Shown here piece after piece: positions 1-9,101 of a DNA stretch of 64,000 nt. Each line of letters starts with the position of its first letter. The first letter of the stretch is position 1. The notes beneath the pieces were generated by a model. That model did not search any database. It was given only the letters and a program-made list of their open reading frames with translations, and was not told the DNA's origin. This DNA is from Actinophytocola xinjiangensis (lineage in GTDB: Bacteria; Actinomycetota; Actinomycetes; Mycobacteriales; Pseudonocardiaceae). The position numbers and the translations under genes are program-made. Location: positions 62,001 to 126,000 of the forward strand of contig NZ_MSIF01000027.1 in assembly GCF_001921215.1 (NCBI RefSeq). The letters are read 5' to 3'.

Positions 1-1
1 C

Positions 2-178
2 GGCCAGAGCCCGAAGGAGGAGGAGCTGCGCCGGGTGCTGTGGCTGCGCTACGTGGAGGCCGGCTCGACCTCCGGCGCGACGGCCCGCGCGCTGTCGATG
101 AGCAAGGCGACCTATTTCCGGCGGCTCAACGAGGGCCTGCGCCGGCTCACCGAGCACCTGGTGGCCCAGTCCAGCTGA
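2..178 (+). CDS. C-terminal end of an HTH-containing protein (partial)
   Basis: Only the last 58 codons lie in the window; the gene begins upstream and ends in TGA at 176-178. The visible part is charged and helical and contains SMSKATYFRRLNEGLRRL, a helix-turn-helix-like segment of the kind seen at the C terminus of actinobacterial ATP-binding or transcription-regulator-like proteins, where a serine/threonine-rich recognition helix precedes YFRRL. It converges with the next gene, leaving 5 bp between the stop codons. What the rest of the protein does cannot be seen here. Confidence 0.6.
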   Translation, partial: GQSPKEEELRRVLWLRYVEAGSTSGATARALSMSKATYFRRLNEGLRRLTEHLVAQSS

Positions 179-183
179 GGCGC

Positions 184-1077
184 TCAGCCCACGACGTAGG
201 GCCTCAGCAGGGCGATCAGCTCGGGGTCGCCTCGGCCGTTGTGCTCCTCGGAGGCGATCCGCCTGGCCACGCCGGCCAGGAAGTCGGCGACCTGGACCCT
301 GGCGTCGTCGCGGGAGTCGACCAGCCGCAGCCCGGCGAGCCGTCCGGCGCACAGGCGCTTGAGCTGGGCGATGCGGGTCTCGGTGAACGAGAGCTGTTCG
401 TCGTGCACGATCTCGACCGGTTCGCCGCCGCTCCAGTGCGTCACCGTGCGGACGATCGACGAGACCATCGGGTCCACAGTGGACACTACGGTCGGGTCGA
501 CCGCGATGCTCGTCCGGTAGTTCTCGATCCGTTGCCGCCCACCGGACATCTCGGCGAGGATCGACCGCACCTGGTCGTCCACACGGAACCGCAGCAGGTA
601 GTCCAGGTCCTGGAAGAACGAGTCGATGGTCACCTGGTCGCCGCGCCGGGTGCGCACCCGGACCACACTGTTGAACGACTCCAGGAACGCCGCCCACCGC
701 TGCTGGCCGAACGCCGCCGGGCCACCCGTGTTGAGAACCGCCGCCCGGGAGTCGTCGCCGGTGAGCAGGCCGACCATCCGCGACACCAGGAACAGCGTCT
801 TGTCCACCAGCACCACGAACGCCTCGCCGTGCATCGGCCCGGACTCGCCAAGCAGCCACACCAGCGCGCCCCGGTGCTTGTCACGCAGCAGGTGGTTGGC
901 CTTGTACTCCTGGGCCGGTGAACGGATCCGGTCGCGGACCCGCGCCACGCAGTCGGTCGCGGCGGCCAGGCTCAGCCCGACGCTGGCGTGGGCGAACACG
1001 TCGGTCACCCCGCCGACCAGCTTCTCGCCCTCCGAGCCGGACTCGTCACAGGCGATCTCCACGACCACCAGCCCCAC
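184..1077 (-). CDS. DUF3800-like hypothetical protein
   Basis: A 297-residue soluble protein with no signal peptide or membrane segment. The N terminus, VVEIACDESGSEGE, has the hydrophobic strand followed by DESG that opens DUF3800 proteins, a family with an RNase H-like fold and unproven function that is often found near mobile or defence genes. A second acidic cluster near the C terminus (residues about 262-268, DSRDDARVQVADFL) is also typical of that family, where it would complete an acidic metal site. The family assignment rests on these two motifs and the length, so it is tentative. The start was chosen because the DESG strand begins only 8 residues in. The gene is followed by the peptidase gene on the same strand. 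Confidence 0.55.
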   Translation of the reverse strand: MGLVVVEIACDESGSEGEKLVGGVTDVFAHASVGLSLAAATDCVARVRDRIRSPAQEYKANHLLRDKHRGALVWLLGESGPMHGEAFVVLVDKTLFLVSRMVGLLTGDDSRAAVLNTGGPAAFGQQRWAAFLESFNSVVRVRTRRGDQVTIDSFFQDLDYLLRFRVDDQVRSILAEMSGGRQRIENYRTSIAVDPTVVSTVDPMVSSIVRTVTHWSGGEPVEIVHDEQLSFTETRIAQLKRLCAGRLAGLRLVDSRDDARVQVADFLAGVARRIASEEHNGRGDPELIALLRPYVVG

Positions 1078-1083
1078 GGTAGC

Positions 1084-3051
1084 TCAGGGATGGTCGCGCC
1101 ACCGCACGTCGGCCGGGTCCCCGGCGGTCTCCGGCGCCGCCACCCGAGGCGCGACCGCCGTCTCGGGCAGTACCGTCCCGGGGAGTGCCGCCCCCCGGTG
1201 GCCCAGCACGACCGGCAGGGCCAGCCGGCTGCGGGCCAGGTCGACGTCGACCGTGGCGCCGGTGTTCGTCGGCAGGGTGAAGTCCGGGTCGCTCAAGGTG
1301 ATCACCAGGCCGAGGACCCGGCCCTTCGGCAGGACGGCGTCGTGCGGGTTGAGGTCCCAGGTGACCGTGTGCCACCGGCCGGGGCGCAGCGGCGTCGGCC
1401 GGGTCAGCGAGTCGCGGTGCGCGGCGTCCACCCAGCCCCGGGTCAGCACGCCGTAACCCGAGGTCAGCAGGTTCTTGGCGGTGTCGAGGTAGCAGGCGTG
1501 GTCGGTCGCGCTGGCCTGGCCCCAGCAGGAGCGGGTGTCCAGGTTGCGGATGCCGACGCCGTGGGTGAACGCGTGGATGCGGGTGGCGTCGCCGTAGTCG
1601 ACCAGCCGCGCCGACAGCTCGGTGTTCGGCCGGTTCGCCCTGATCCGCAGCGAAACCGTTGCCGCGCCGCTGATCCGCAGGTCACGGGCGAGCGGGGCGG
1701 TGAGGAACACCAGCCGTCCTGGCACCGGGGCGTTCGGTTCGGCGACGGCCGGGTGCTCGCCGAGGCCGGGGTCGTCGGTGAGGCTGACGGTGCCCCGGCC
1801 GGGCAGCAGCCCGAGGGTGCCGGCGCCGCCGGTCCCCCCGCGCAGGGACACCGGCAGTCCGACGGTGCCGCGCGCCGGCCAGGCCGGCTCGTCGACCCAG
1901 GTGTCGGGGCTGCGTTCGATGGACACCGGCTGTTCGCGCTGGACACCGTTGGGCAGGTCCTGGAGCCAGTGGTCGAACCAGCGGTGCAGGGTGTCGACCC
2001 ATTCGGCGCGGCGGTAGTCGAACGGGTCGACGTGGCCGGGCTGGGCGAGCCAGAGCTTGCGCGGCACCCGGTGGCGGCCCAGCGCCTCCCACCAGGGCAG
2101 CAGGTGCTTGGTCTCGACGTTGACGTCGTTGAGGCCGTGCACCAGGAACACGCTTGCCCGGACCTTGCTCGCGTCGGGCTGGTAGTTGCGCTGGTGCCAG
2201 AAGGAGTTGTAGTCGCCGGTGTCGTCGGCCGCGCCGGCCGCCAGCGCGTCCCGCACCGCCTGGCAGGCCGCCGGCGGCCGACCGTCGACGTGGCTCGACA
2301 GCCAGGACGGGCCGAACTCGGTGGTGTAGAGCGCGCCGTTGTCGCGGAAGTAGTCGTACCAGCTGGTGATGCCGGCGATCGGCACGATCGTCTCCAGGCC
2401 CTCGACCCCGGTGGCGGCGACCCCGTTGGCGACCGTGCCGTCCCAGGACTTGCCGATCAGGCCGACCTTGCCGGTGGTCCAGGTGGCGCGCACCCGGTTG
2501 CCGTCGGCGTCGGTGGCGCTGGCCCGGCCGTTGAGCCAGTCGATGACGGCCTTGGTGCCCAGGATCTCGCCCGGCCCGCCGACGTCGGCGCAGCCGGTGG
2601 AGCGCCCGGTGCCGGCGAGGTCGACGGCGGCGTAGGCGTAGCCGCGCGGAACGAAGTAGTTGTCGTAGAACAGCGGGAACCGGGTGGCCGTGCCGTCGGC
2701 GTCGTACTCCTTGTACTCCGGCTCGTTGCCCCGCCCGCAGCACAGGTAGTACGGCGACGGGTCCATGATCACCGGGACCCGGCCGTCGACCCCCCGTGGT
2801 CGGATGATGTCGACGGCGATCGTGTCGCGTTCGCCGTCGCCGTCGTCGTCGCGGGAGGTGCGCACCCAGACGCTCTCCCGGATGGCGTCGGCGTAGTCGT
2901 AGGCCGGGACCGTGCGGGTCCCCTGGATGTGCGCCGGCTGGTCGGGCCGCGCCGCCGAGGCGGGCGCGGGAACCAGCAGACCGGACAGGCAGACGAGGAT
3001 CCCGAGCGCGACGCGAACCATGCGACTGAATTTACGTCGGCGGGCGTCCAC
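1084..3051 (-). CDS. Secreted Xaa-Pro dipeptidyl-peptidase (CocE/NonD family)
   Basis: Serine peptidase predicted to remove X-Pro dipeptides from peptide N termini outside the cell. A signal peptide with an arginine-rich start (RRRKFSR) and hydrophobic core ends near ASA at residue 33. The alpha/beta-hydrolase domain carries the nucleophile in GKSWDG (Ser202), the acid in VHGLNDVNV and the histidine in QPGHVDPF. A beta-rich PepX C-terminal domain follows from about residue 400. The 655-residue length fits the Streptomyces enzymes. The start at 3051 is GTG; an ATG at 3021 (MVRVALG) is an equally possible start and would keep the signal core. The gene lies 6 bp behind dhaM on the same strand, so read-through from the dha operon is possible although no functional link is known. 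Confidence 0.85.
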   Translation of the reverse strand: MDARRRKFSRMVRVALGILVCLSGLLVPAPASAARPDQPAHIQGTRTVPAYDYADAIRESVWVRTSRDDDGDGERDTIAVDIIRPRGVDGRVPVIMDPSPYYLCCGRGNEPEYKEYDADGTATRFPLFYDNYFVPRGYAYAAVDLAGTGRSTGCADVGGPGEILGTKAVIDWLNGRASATDADGNRVRATWTTGKVGLIGKSWDGTVANGVAATGVEGLETIVPIAGITSWYDYFRDNGALYTTEFGPSWLSSHVDGRPPAACQAVRDALAAGAADDTGDYNSFWHQRNYQPDASKVRASVFLVHGLNDVNVETKHLLPWWEALGRHRVPRKLWLAQPGHVDPFDYRRAEWVDTLHRWFDHWLQDLPNGVQREQPVSIERSPDTWVDEPAWPARGTVGLPVSLRGGTGGAGTLGLLPGRGTVSLTDDPGLGEHPAVAEPNAPVPGRLVFLTAPLARDLRISGAATVSLRIRANRPNTELSARLVDYGDATRIHAFTHGVGIRNLDTRSCWGQASATDHACYLDTAKNLLTSGYGVLTRGWVDAAHRDSLTRPTPLRPGRWHTVTWDLNPHDAVLPKGRVLGLVITLSDPDFTLPTNTGATVDVDLARSRLALPVVLGHRGAALPGTVLPETAVAPRVAAPETAGDPADVRWRDHP

Positions 3052-3057
3052 ATGGAA

Positions 3058-3729
3058 TCAGTCGTCGAATCCCCGACCAGCGAGGTCGGCCACCCGGCGT
3101 AGCGCTTCGTCCGCTTGGGGGCCGGTGGCTGACAGCTCAATGGCGTCACCGCCCCTGGCGCCCAGCGCCATCAGCGCGAGGACACTGGTGGCGTCGGCGG
3201 CCCGGTCACCGAACCGCACGGTCACCGTCGCGTCCACTTCGGACACAGCGCGGGCGAGCAGCGCCGCCGGCCGGGCGTGCAGTCCCACCTCGTTGGTCAG
3301 CTCGACCCGCAGGGTCTGCGCCTGCGCCGCCTCCGCCACCGTGGACGGTGCGGCGGTCGCCGCGTCCCGCGCGGCCGCGACCACCGAGGCCAGGTCGGCC
3401 CCGCCCTCGGCCGCGACGGCGGCGGCCACCGCCCCCTCCACCAGCGGCGCGTCCACCACGACGGCCGTCGCCGGGTCGTCCAGCGCCTCCACGGCCAGTT
3501 CGGCGACCATCCGGGCGCTGCCCAGGTCGTAGAGCAGCACCACCCCGGCCCCGCCCCGCGCGGTCTCCACCGCCCGGGTGACCGCGTCGAAGTCCGTGCC
3601 GATCCCCCCGTCCGCCCCACCGGCCGGGGCGACGGTGACCCGTGGCGCCATCTGCCCGGCCACCTCGGCGACCCCCTCGGCCAGCCGAGCGCTGTGCGAG
3701 ATGACGACCAGCCCCACCCTGGCGGTCAT
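3058..3729 (-). CDS. dhaM: PTS-dependent dihydroxyacetone kinase phosphotransferase subunit DhaM fused to HPr
   Basis: Phosphoryl donor for the DhaK-DhaL dihydroxyacetone kinase. Residues 1-125 form the EIIA-mannose-like DhaM domain with the phosphorylated His12 in VVISHSARLAEG; residues about 138-223 form an HPr domain with NEVGLHARPAALL, where His151 is the expected phosphorylation site. Two of the three phosphotransfer steps are therefore carried on one chain, as in other bacterial DhaM proteins; no EI domain is present, so general PTS Enzyme I must come from elsewhere. The ATG overlaps the dhaL stop codon in ATGA, which indicates translational coupling. It is the last gene of the dhaKLM operon. 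Confidence 0.93.
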   Translation of the reverse strand: MTARVGLVVISHSARLAEGVAEVAGQMAPRVTVAPAGGADGGIGTDFDAVTRAVETARGGAGVVLLYDLGSARMVAELAVEALDDPATAVVVDAPLVEGAVAAAVAAEGGADLASVVAAARDAATAAPSTVAEAAQAQTLRVELTNEVGLHARPAALLARAVSEVDATVTVRFGDRAADATSVLALMALGARGGDAIELSATGPQADEALRRVADLAGRGFDD

Positions 3730-4352
3730 CGGCCGGCTGCCGTCGCGGCGAGCGAGGCGAGCAGCAGGGCGGTGGAGCGGGCGCCGGGGTCCAGGTGCCC
3801 GGCGCTGCGTTCGCCCAGGTAGGAGGCCCGGCCCTTGCGGGCCACGAGCGGCACGGTCGACTCCGCGCCCGCGTCGGCGGCCCGAGCGGCGGCCGCGAGG
3901 ACCTCGGCCAGCGACCCGTCGACGGCCGTGGCCGCCGCCACCGCCGGGGTGAGCGCGTCGACCATGGTCTTGTCCCCCGGCTCGGCCTTGCCCCGGGCGA
4001 CCACGCCGCCCAGCGCGGCCTCCAGCGCGGCGACGGCCTCGGCCGGGCCGATCTCGGCGGCGTCCCCGACGGCGGTCGACGCGCGCAGCAGCGCCGTCCC
4101 GTACAACGGCCCGGCGGCCCCGCCGACCTTGGAGATCAGCGTCGTGGCCGCCAGCTTGAGCACAGCGCCGGGGGTCGGCGGGGTGGCCGCGTCCAGGGCG
4201 GTGACGATCGCGTCGAAGCCGCGCCGCAGGTTCTCGCCGTGGTCGCCGTCGCCGATGGCCCGGTCGAGTTCGACCAGTTCGTCGCGGTGCTCGCGGACGA
4301 CGACGGCGGCCGAGCGCAGCGCGGCGGCGAGGTCCTCGGCGGTGCAGCCCAT
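3726..4352 (-). CDS. dhaL: Dihydroxyacetone kinase subunit DhaL (ADP-binding)
   Basis: DhaL holds a tightly bound ADP cofactor that is rephosphorylated by DhaM and then phosphorylates dihydroxyacetone on DhaK. The metal/nucleotide motif AIGDGDHGENL (Asp35, Asp37, His38) and the GGAAGPLYG and KGRASYLGERS segments of the nucleotide site are intact. 208 residues is the normal family length. The ATG at 4352 was preferred over a longer upstream reading because its first base is the last base of the dhaK stop codon (TGATG), the expected coupled arrangement, and because family members begin about 30 residues before the DGDHG motif. Confidence 0.93.
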   Translation of the reverse strand: MGCTAEDLAAALRSAAVVVREHRDELVELDRAIGDGDHGENLRRGFDAIVTALDAATPPTPGAVLKLAATTLISKVGGAAGPLYGTALLRASTAVGDAAEIGPAEAVAALEAALGGVVARGKAEPGDKTMVDALTPAVAAATAVDGSLAEVLAAAARAADAGAESTVPLVARKGRASYLGERSAGHLDPGARSTALLLASLAATAAGR

Positions 4353-5353
4353 CAGCAGCCCCACCGCAGGGCGGCGGTGCGCACCGGGGCGTCCCACAGG
4401 TCGCGCAGTTCGTCGTCGAGTTTGAGCAGCGTCAGGCTCATGCCCTGCATCTCCAGGCTCGTCACGAACGGGCCCACCAGCCGCCGCTCGACGACGATGC
4501 CACGCTCGGCCAGCAGCCGCTCGGCGATCCCGTGCGCCAGGTACAGCTCCAGCAGCGGCGTCGCGCCCATCGAGTTGGTGAACAGCAGCACCCGGTCGCC
4601 CTCGGTGAAGGGCAGGTCCTCCAGGATCGGGGTGAGCAGCCGCGCGACGACCCCCTCGGCGTTCTCCACCGGCATCCGCGCCCGCCCGGGTTCGCCGTGG
4701 ATGCCGATGCCGACCTCCATCTCGTCGTCGGCCAGCTCGAAACTGGGTGTGCCGACGTGCGGCACGGTCGGCGCGCCGAGCGCGAGCCCCATCGACCGCA
4801 CGTTGGCGACCACCCGCCGGGCGATGGCCAGACAGCCGTCCAGGTCCTCGCCCCGGTCGGCGGCGGCGCCGACGATCTTCTCCAGCGGGACCGTGCCGCC
4901 AACGCCGCGCCGTCCGGCCGTGAACAGCGAGTCCTTGACCGCCACGTCGTCGTCGATGACGATCGACTCGACCCGGGTGCCCTCGGCCGCCGCGAGTTCG
5001 GCGGCGGTCTCGAAGTTCAGCACGTCGCCGGTGTAGTTCTTCACGATCAGCAGCGCGCCGGCGCCGCCGTCGGTGCGCTGGACGGCGAGCTGCACCTGGT
5101 CGGGGGTCGGTGAGGTGAACACCGCGCCCGGGCAGGCGGCGTCGAGCATCCCGGGGCCGACGAGCCCGCCGTGCATGGGTTCGTGGCCCGAGCCGCCGCC
5201 GGAGATCACCGCGACCTTGCCGGCGACCGGGGCGTCCACCCGCACCACGACGGCCGGCTCGTCCACGACCTCCAGGAGGTCCGCGTGCGCCAGCCCCAAC
5301 CCGCGCAACGACTCGGCCACCACGGCCGACGGGTCATTGATGATCTTCTTCAC
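4352..5353 (-). CDS. dhaK: Dihydroxyacetone kinase subunit DhaK
   Basis: Binds dihydroxyacetone covalently and presents it for phosphorylation to dihydroxyacetone phosphate, which enters glycolysis. The substrate-binding histidine is His219 in GIGIHGEPG, matching His218 of the Escherichia coli protein; SGGGSGHEPMHGG near residue 51 and NYTGDVLNF near 106 are also conserved. The protein ends 333 residues after a GTG start whose product begins VKKIINDPS, the usual N terminus of the family; the reading frame stays open far upstream but that part antisense-overlaps the next gene and does not resemble DhaK. No clear Shine-Dalgarno sequence precedes the GTG. It is the first gene of dhaKLM and is divergent from the gene at 5429. 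Confidence 0.93.
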   Translation of the reverse strand: MKKIINDPSAVVAESLRGLGLAHADLLEVVDEPAVVVRVDAPVAGKVAVISGGGSGHEPMHGGLVGPGMLDAACPGAVFTSPTPDQVQLAVQRTDGGAGALLIVKNYTGDVLNFETAAELAAAEGTRVESIVIDDDVAVKDSLFTAGRRGVGGTVPLEKIVGAAADRGEDLDGCLAIARRVVANVRSMGLALGAPTVPHVGTPSFELADDEMEVGIGIHGEPGRARMPVENAEGVVARLLTPILEDLPFTEGDRVLLFTNSMGATPLLELYLAHGIAERLLAERGIVVERRLVGPFVTSLEMQGMSLTLLKLDDELRDLWDAPVRTAALRWGC

Positions 5354-5428
5354 TGCCAGCACCGTCCAGACCTGGGAGACACCGTTGTCCGACAGACTGC
5401 AATGTACCGTCGTATAGCATCCGGCAGC

Positions 5429-7027
5429 ATGGTCGCGGAGCCGGACCCGGGCGGTGACACCCGGACGTTCCGGGCGGACCACGTGGTGGCGCTGCTGTGT
5501 CACAACCAGACGTCGGTCAACCGGTTGTTGGAGGCCCAGGACCTGTTCCGGGGCGATTTCCGGGTGCGGTTCGTGGTGGTGCTCGGCGAGGCGTCGCGGT
5601 TCGGGTCGGGGGTGCCCCGGCTGCTGCGGGAGGCCGGCGTTGACCGGGTGGTGCCGTGGCACGCGCTGGCGAAGGAGCGCTACGACCTGGCGCTGACCGC
5701 GAGCGAGAACGTCGACTTCGCGACGATCACCGGGCCGGTCGCGCTGCTGCCACACGGGTTGGGGTTCAACAAGACCGTGCCGGGTGGACTGGCCGGGCTG
5801 CCGGACGCGTCGGCGCTGCGCACCGGAAGAGTCCACATCGTACTGTCGCATCCGGACCAGGAGGCGCAGCTGCGGGCGACCTGCCCGGAGGCCGCCGGCG
5901 CCACCCTGGTCACCGGCGACCCGACGTTCGACCGGCTGGTCGCCAGCCTGCCGCTGCGCGCGCACTACCGCCGGCTGCTGGACACGACCGGCCGCCGCCT
6001 GGTGGTTCTCGCCTCCACCTGGGGTGGCGAGTCGGCGCTGGGCCGCCGCCCCGACCTGCCCCGGCGGCTGCTGGCCGGGCTGCCGGCCGACACCTACCGG
6101 GTGGCCCTCGTCGCGCACCCGAACATCTGGGCCGAGCACGACGCCCGCCAGCTGGCCGTCTACTACGCCGACGAGCTCGACGCGGGCCTGCTGCTGCTCC
6201 CGCCGCAGGCCGGGTGGCACGCCGCGCTGGTCGCCGCCGACCACGTGATCACCGACCACGGCTCGCTGGCCCTCTACGCCGCCGGCCTGGGCCGTCCCCT
6301 GCTGCTGACCGGCGCCGCCGACGAGACGGTCCCCGGCTCGCCGGTCGACGACCTGCGCCACGCCGCCCCCCGGCTGGACCCGAGCGGTGACCTGGTGGCC
6401 CAGTTGTCGGCCGCCGACCCGTCGGAGACCCGCGCGGTGGCCGATCGGGTGTTCGCCCACCGGGGGGAGGCCACCGAGCGCCTCCAGGACGTCCTGTACC
6501 GCCTGTTGGGCCTGGATCCCCCGGACGGTGGACCGGCCCTGCGCCGCGCCCCCGACCCGACTCCGCTGGGTCACCACCGGGTAAGCGCATTCCGCGTCCG
6601 CGTCACGAGCCGGTCGCCCGGCGTCCTGGCCGTGGACCGCCGGCCCGCCGCCGTCCACCCGCCCAGCGACGACCGTCACCTGGCGGTGGAGGAGACCGAG
6701 TCCAACCTCCGCCTGACGGAGAAGGCGTCGGTGATCTACCGCGACCTCCCGGCCGACCCGGCGACCGCCGACACCTGGGCCGCCTCGATGCTCGACGCGT
6801 TCCCGTTCGCCACCCTCACCGCCACCGACGCCGGCCGGGGCCGCTGCCTGGCCGTGGCCCGCGACGGCACCCGGATCGTGCTGACCTCGTCGGCCCCGCA
6901 CCCGGAGGTCCCGGTGCTGGCGTCGGTGGCCCACCACTGCCTGCTCGCCCCCGGCCCGAGCGCCCTGACCGTCGACACGGGTCACAGTCGGGCACCGATC
7001 CGCCTGGAGATCACCCGACCGGGGTAG
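5429..7027 (+). CDS. Large cytosolic protein with glycosyltransferase/CDP-glycerol-transferase-like core, function unknown
   Basis: 532 residues, no signal peptide or membrane span. The first 380 residues look like a GT-B-type fold: ALLCHNQTSVNRLLE at the start, GPVALLPHGLGFNK, a central SHPDQEAQLRA and TGDPTFDRLVA segment, then VVLASTWGGESALG, VALVAHPNIWAEH and ADHVITDHGSLALYAAGLGRPLLLTG, the last resembling the donor-binding C-terminal half of CDP-glycerol glycerophosphotransferases and related enzymes. The remaining 140 residues are unlike any glycosyltransferase I know. The ATG at 5429 lies 76 bp from the divergent dhaK start. It converges with the NB-ARC gene with 1 bp between stops. The reaction cannot be named from the sequence. 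Confidence 0.6.
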   Translation: MVAEPDPGGDTRTFRADHVVALLCHNQTSVNRLLEAQDLFRGDFRVRFVVVLGEASRFGSGVPRLLREAGVDRVVPWHALAKERYDLALTASENVDFATITGPVALLPHGLGFNKTVPGGLAGLPDASALRTGRVHIVLSHPDQEAQLRATCPEAAGATLVTGDPTFDRLVASLPLRAHYRRLLDTTGRRLVVLASTWGGESALGRRPDLPRRLLAGLPADTYRVALVAHPNIWAEHDARQLAVYYADELDAGLLLLPPQAGWHAALVAADHVITDHGSLALYAAGLGRPLLLTGAADETVPGSPVDDLRHAAPRLDPSGDLVAQLSAADPSETRAVADRVFAHRGEATERLQDVLYRLLGLDPPDGGPALRRAPDPTPLGHHRVSAFRVRVTSRSPGVLAVDRRPAAVHPPSDDRHLAVEETESNLRLTEKASVIYRDLPADPATADTWAASMLDAFPFATLTATDAGRGRCLAVARDGTRIVLTSSAPHPEVPVLASVAHHCLLAPGPSALTVDTGHSRAPIRLEITRPG

Positions 7028-7028
7028 G

Positions 7029-9014
7029 TCAGCCCAGGTCGGCCAACCGGCGCGTCACCGTCTCGACGTCCGGACCACCGAGCCGGGTGTGGATCTCCAC
7101 CATGCGGGCGACGTGGACGCGGGCGGCGTCCACATCCCCGGTCCGTTCGGCCAGGGCGGCGAGCGCGTCCCGCGCCCACGACTCGTGGAACAGGTCCCCG
7201 CTCGCGCTCAACGTCTCGACCGCCGACGTGTAGGCCTCGTGCGCGTCGCCGTCACCGCCGAGGCGTTCGTGGACACGCCCGAGGCTGATCAGCGCCCGCC
7301 CGGCCATCTTCGTGTCGTCGACCGCCCGCAGCAGCCGCAGCGCGACGGTCAGCGTCGACAACGCCCGCTCCGGCTCCCCGAGTTCCCCCAGCGCCCGCCC
7401 GATGAACAATGTCAGCGAGGCCGCTCCCCGCCGGTCGTCGACGCTCTCGAACAACGCCAGCGACCGCTCGAACGCCACCAGCGCCCGCCGGTGATCCCCG
7501 GCGGCCTCATGAAACCGACCGTCCATTTCGTACAGTGAGGCGCGCAGCCGCACGTCGTCGGGGGCCAGCGCGAACGCGGCGTCCAGTTCGGCCCTGGCCC
7601 GGTCGGGGCGGTTGAGGTCCAGCCACGCGCGGGACGCGTAGCTACGCAGCCGGGCCTCGGCGGCGGCGTTGCCGGCCAGCCCGGCGGCGGTGGCACCGAG
7701 GTCGCTGGTCTCGGTCCAGTCGACGAGGTAGCGGCGGTTGGCGTACAGCGCGGTCGCGCATTCCGCGAGCTGCCAGGCCAGGTCGTTCCACCCGCTGTCG
7801 AGCGCGGCCCGCACGGCGGCCAGCAGGTTGGCCCGCTGGGCGTCCAGCCAGTCCAGGGCGGCGGGCCTGTCCGCGAACGGGTTGGGCCGGTCACCGACGA
7901 CGTCCGCCACGGGCGTGACGCGCAGCCGACCGGTCCCGTTGATCACCAGATCGGCGAGGGCCGCCCGCTGCACCAGGAACCACACGAGCCGCCGCGCGGC
8001 GGCGGCCAGGTCCCGCTCGGTCTCCTCGGCCACCGCCCGTTCCCGCGCGTGCCGGCGGACGAGGGTGTGCGGCCGGAACCACCCGTCGGTTTCCGAGGGC
8101 AGCAGCCCCGACTCGACCACCACGTCGAGCTGATCCGCGCAGGTGTCCTCGTCGAGCCCGGCCACCGCGGCCGCCACCTCGACGGTGTAGTCGACCGCCG
8201 GCGCGGCGCCGAGCAGGCGGTAGAGCCGAGCCGCCCCGGCCGGCAACCGCCGGTAGCTGGTGGCGAACACCGCCGCCACGCTGTCCTCGCCACGGACCGA
8301 GAACGCGGCCCGCCGGGCGTCGGCGATCTCCTCGGCGAGCGCACGCACGGTCAGACCGGAACGTCGCGCCAACCGGGCCGCCGCGACCCGCAGCGCGACC
8401 GGCAACCCACCGCACTCCCTGACCAGGGCGAGCAGATCGTCCGGCTCGGCACGCCGCCCGGACAGCTCACCCAGCAGCGTCGCGGCGGCGTCGTCGTCCA
8501 ACGGTTCGAGCGCCACCACCCCGGCCCCGTCGAGCCGCAGCTCGGTCAACCGCGCGTTGCTGGTCACCAGGACGGCACTACCTGGAGCATGTGGCTGGAA
8601 CGCCCGCACCTGCGCCGGCTCGGTCACGTCGTCCAGCACCACCAACATCGGCGCCGCCGACGTCCGAGTCCGGAACAGCCCGGCCCGCTCGGCCCGCCCC
8701 GGCGGAATGACGGCGTCCGCCACCCCCAACGCCCGCAGGCAGGAGGCCAACGCGTCGCCAACGGCGGTCTCCCCCGCACCCCCACCGAAGTCGACGAACA
8801 ACTCGCCCCCCGGATAGGCCCCGCGACTGACCTCGACCAGTTGCCGGGCAAGCGCTGACTTGCCAACCCCCGGCAACCCCGTGAGCACGGCGATCGCCGT
8901 ACGCCGCCCACCCCCGAGCAGGTCCCCGACAGCCGCCAACTCCTCCACCCGGTTGACAAACCTCAACGGCGGCGGCGGAACCTGATGGGGCACGCCGACC
9001 AATGCGTCGCTCAC
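7029..9014 (-). CDS. NB-ARC ATPase with TPR repeats (STAND protein without DNA-binding domain)
   Basis: A signal-transduction ATPase of the AfsR/STAND type. After a short FVNRVEELAAV lead (FVGR in most relatives) come Walker A GLPGVGKSALA and Walker B PMLVVLDDV, the NB-ARC sensor LVTSNARL and the GLPVALRVAAARL helix; the C-terminal third is built of TPR-like helices (for example LISLGRVHERLGGDGDAHEAY). Unlike the SARP at 13867 it lacks an N-terminal OmpR-type domain and so should act by protein contact. A GTG at 9014 (VSDALVGVPHQ) is preferred; an ATG at 9059 would add 15 residues not seen in relatives. Downstream partners are not evident from the neighbours. Confidence 0.8.
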   Translation of the reverse strand: MSDALVGVPHQVPPPPLRFVNRVEELAAVGDLLGGGRRTAIAVLTGLPGVGKSALARQLVEVSRGAYPGGELFVDFGGGAGETAVGDALASCLRALGVADAVIPPGRAERAGLFRTRTSAAPMLVVLDDVTEPAQVRAFQPHAPGSAVLVTSNARLTELRLDGAGVVALEPLDDDAAATLLGELSGRRAEPDDLLALVRECGGLPVALRVAAARLARRSGLTVRALAEEIADARRAAFSVRGEDSVAAVFATSYRRLPAGAARLYRLLGAAPAVDYTVEVAAAVAGLDEDTCADQLDVVVESGLLPSETDGWFRPHTLVRRHARERAVAEETERDLAAAARRLVWFLVQRAALADLVINGTGRLRVTPVADVVGDRPNPFADRPAALDWLDAQRANLLAAVRAALDSGWNDLAWQLAECATALYANRRYLVDWTETSDLGATAAGLAGNAAAEARLRSYASRAWLDLNRPDRARAELDAAFALAPDDVRLRASLYEMDGRFHEAAGDHRRALVAFERSLALFESVDDRRGAASLTLFIGRALGELGEPERALSTLTVALRLLRAVDDTKMAGRALISLGRVHERLGGDGDAHEAYTSAVETLSASGDLFHESWARDALAALAERTGDVDAARVHVARMVEIHTRLGGPDVETVTRRLADLG

Positions 9015-9101
9015 TCTCACCGTCCCACCCAGCACACGAATCGTTGAGAGCCAGAACATACCCTGCCCATCCCCCGCGCACCCACGCGCGAAGACACCCC
9101 C

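Noticed and set aside
4352-6985. Very long minus-strand reading frame that includes dhaK
   Set aside because: Only the last 333 codons resemble DhaK. The rest is antisense to the well-supported gene at 5429 and has no relatives.
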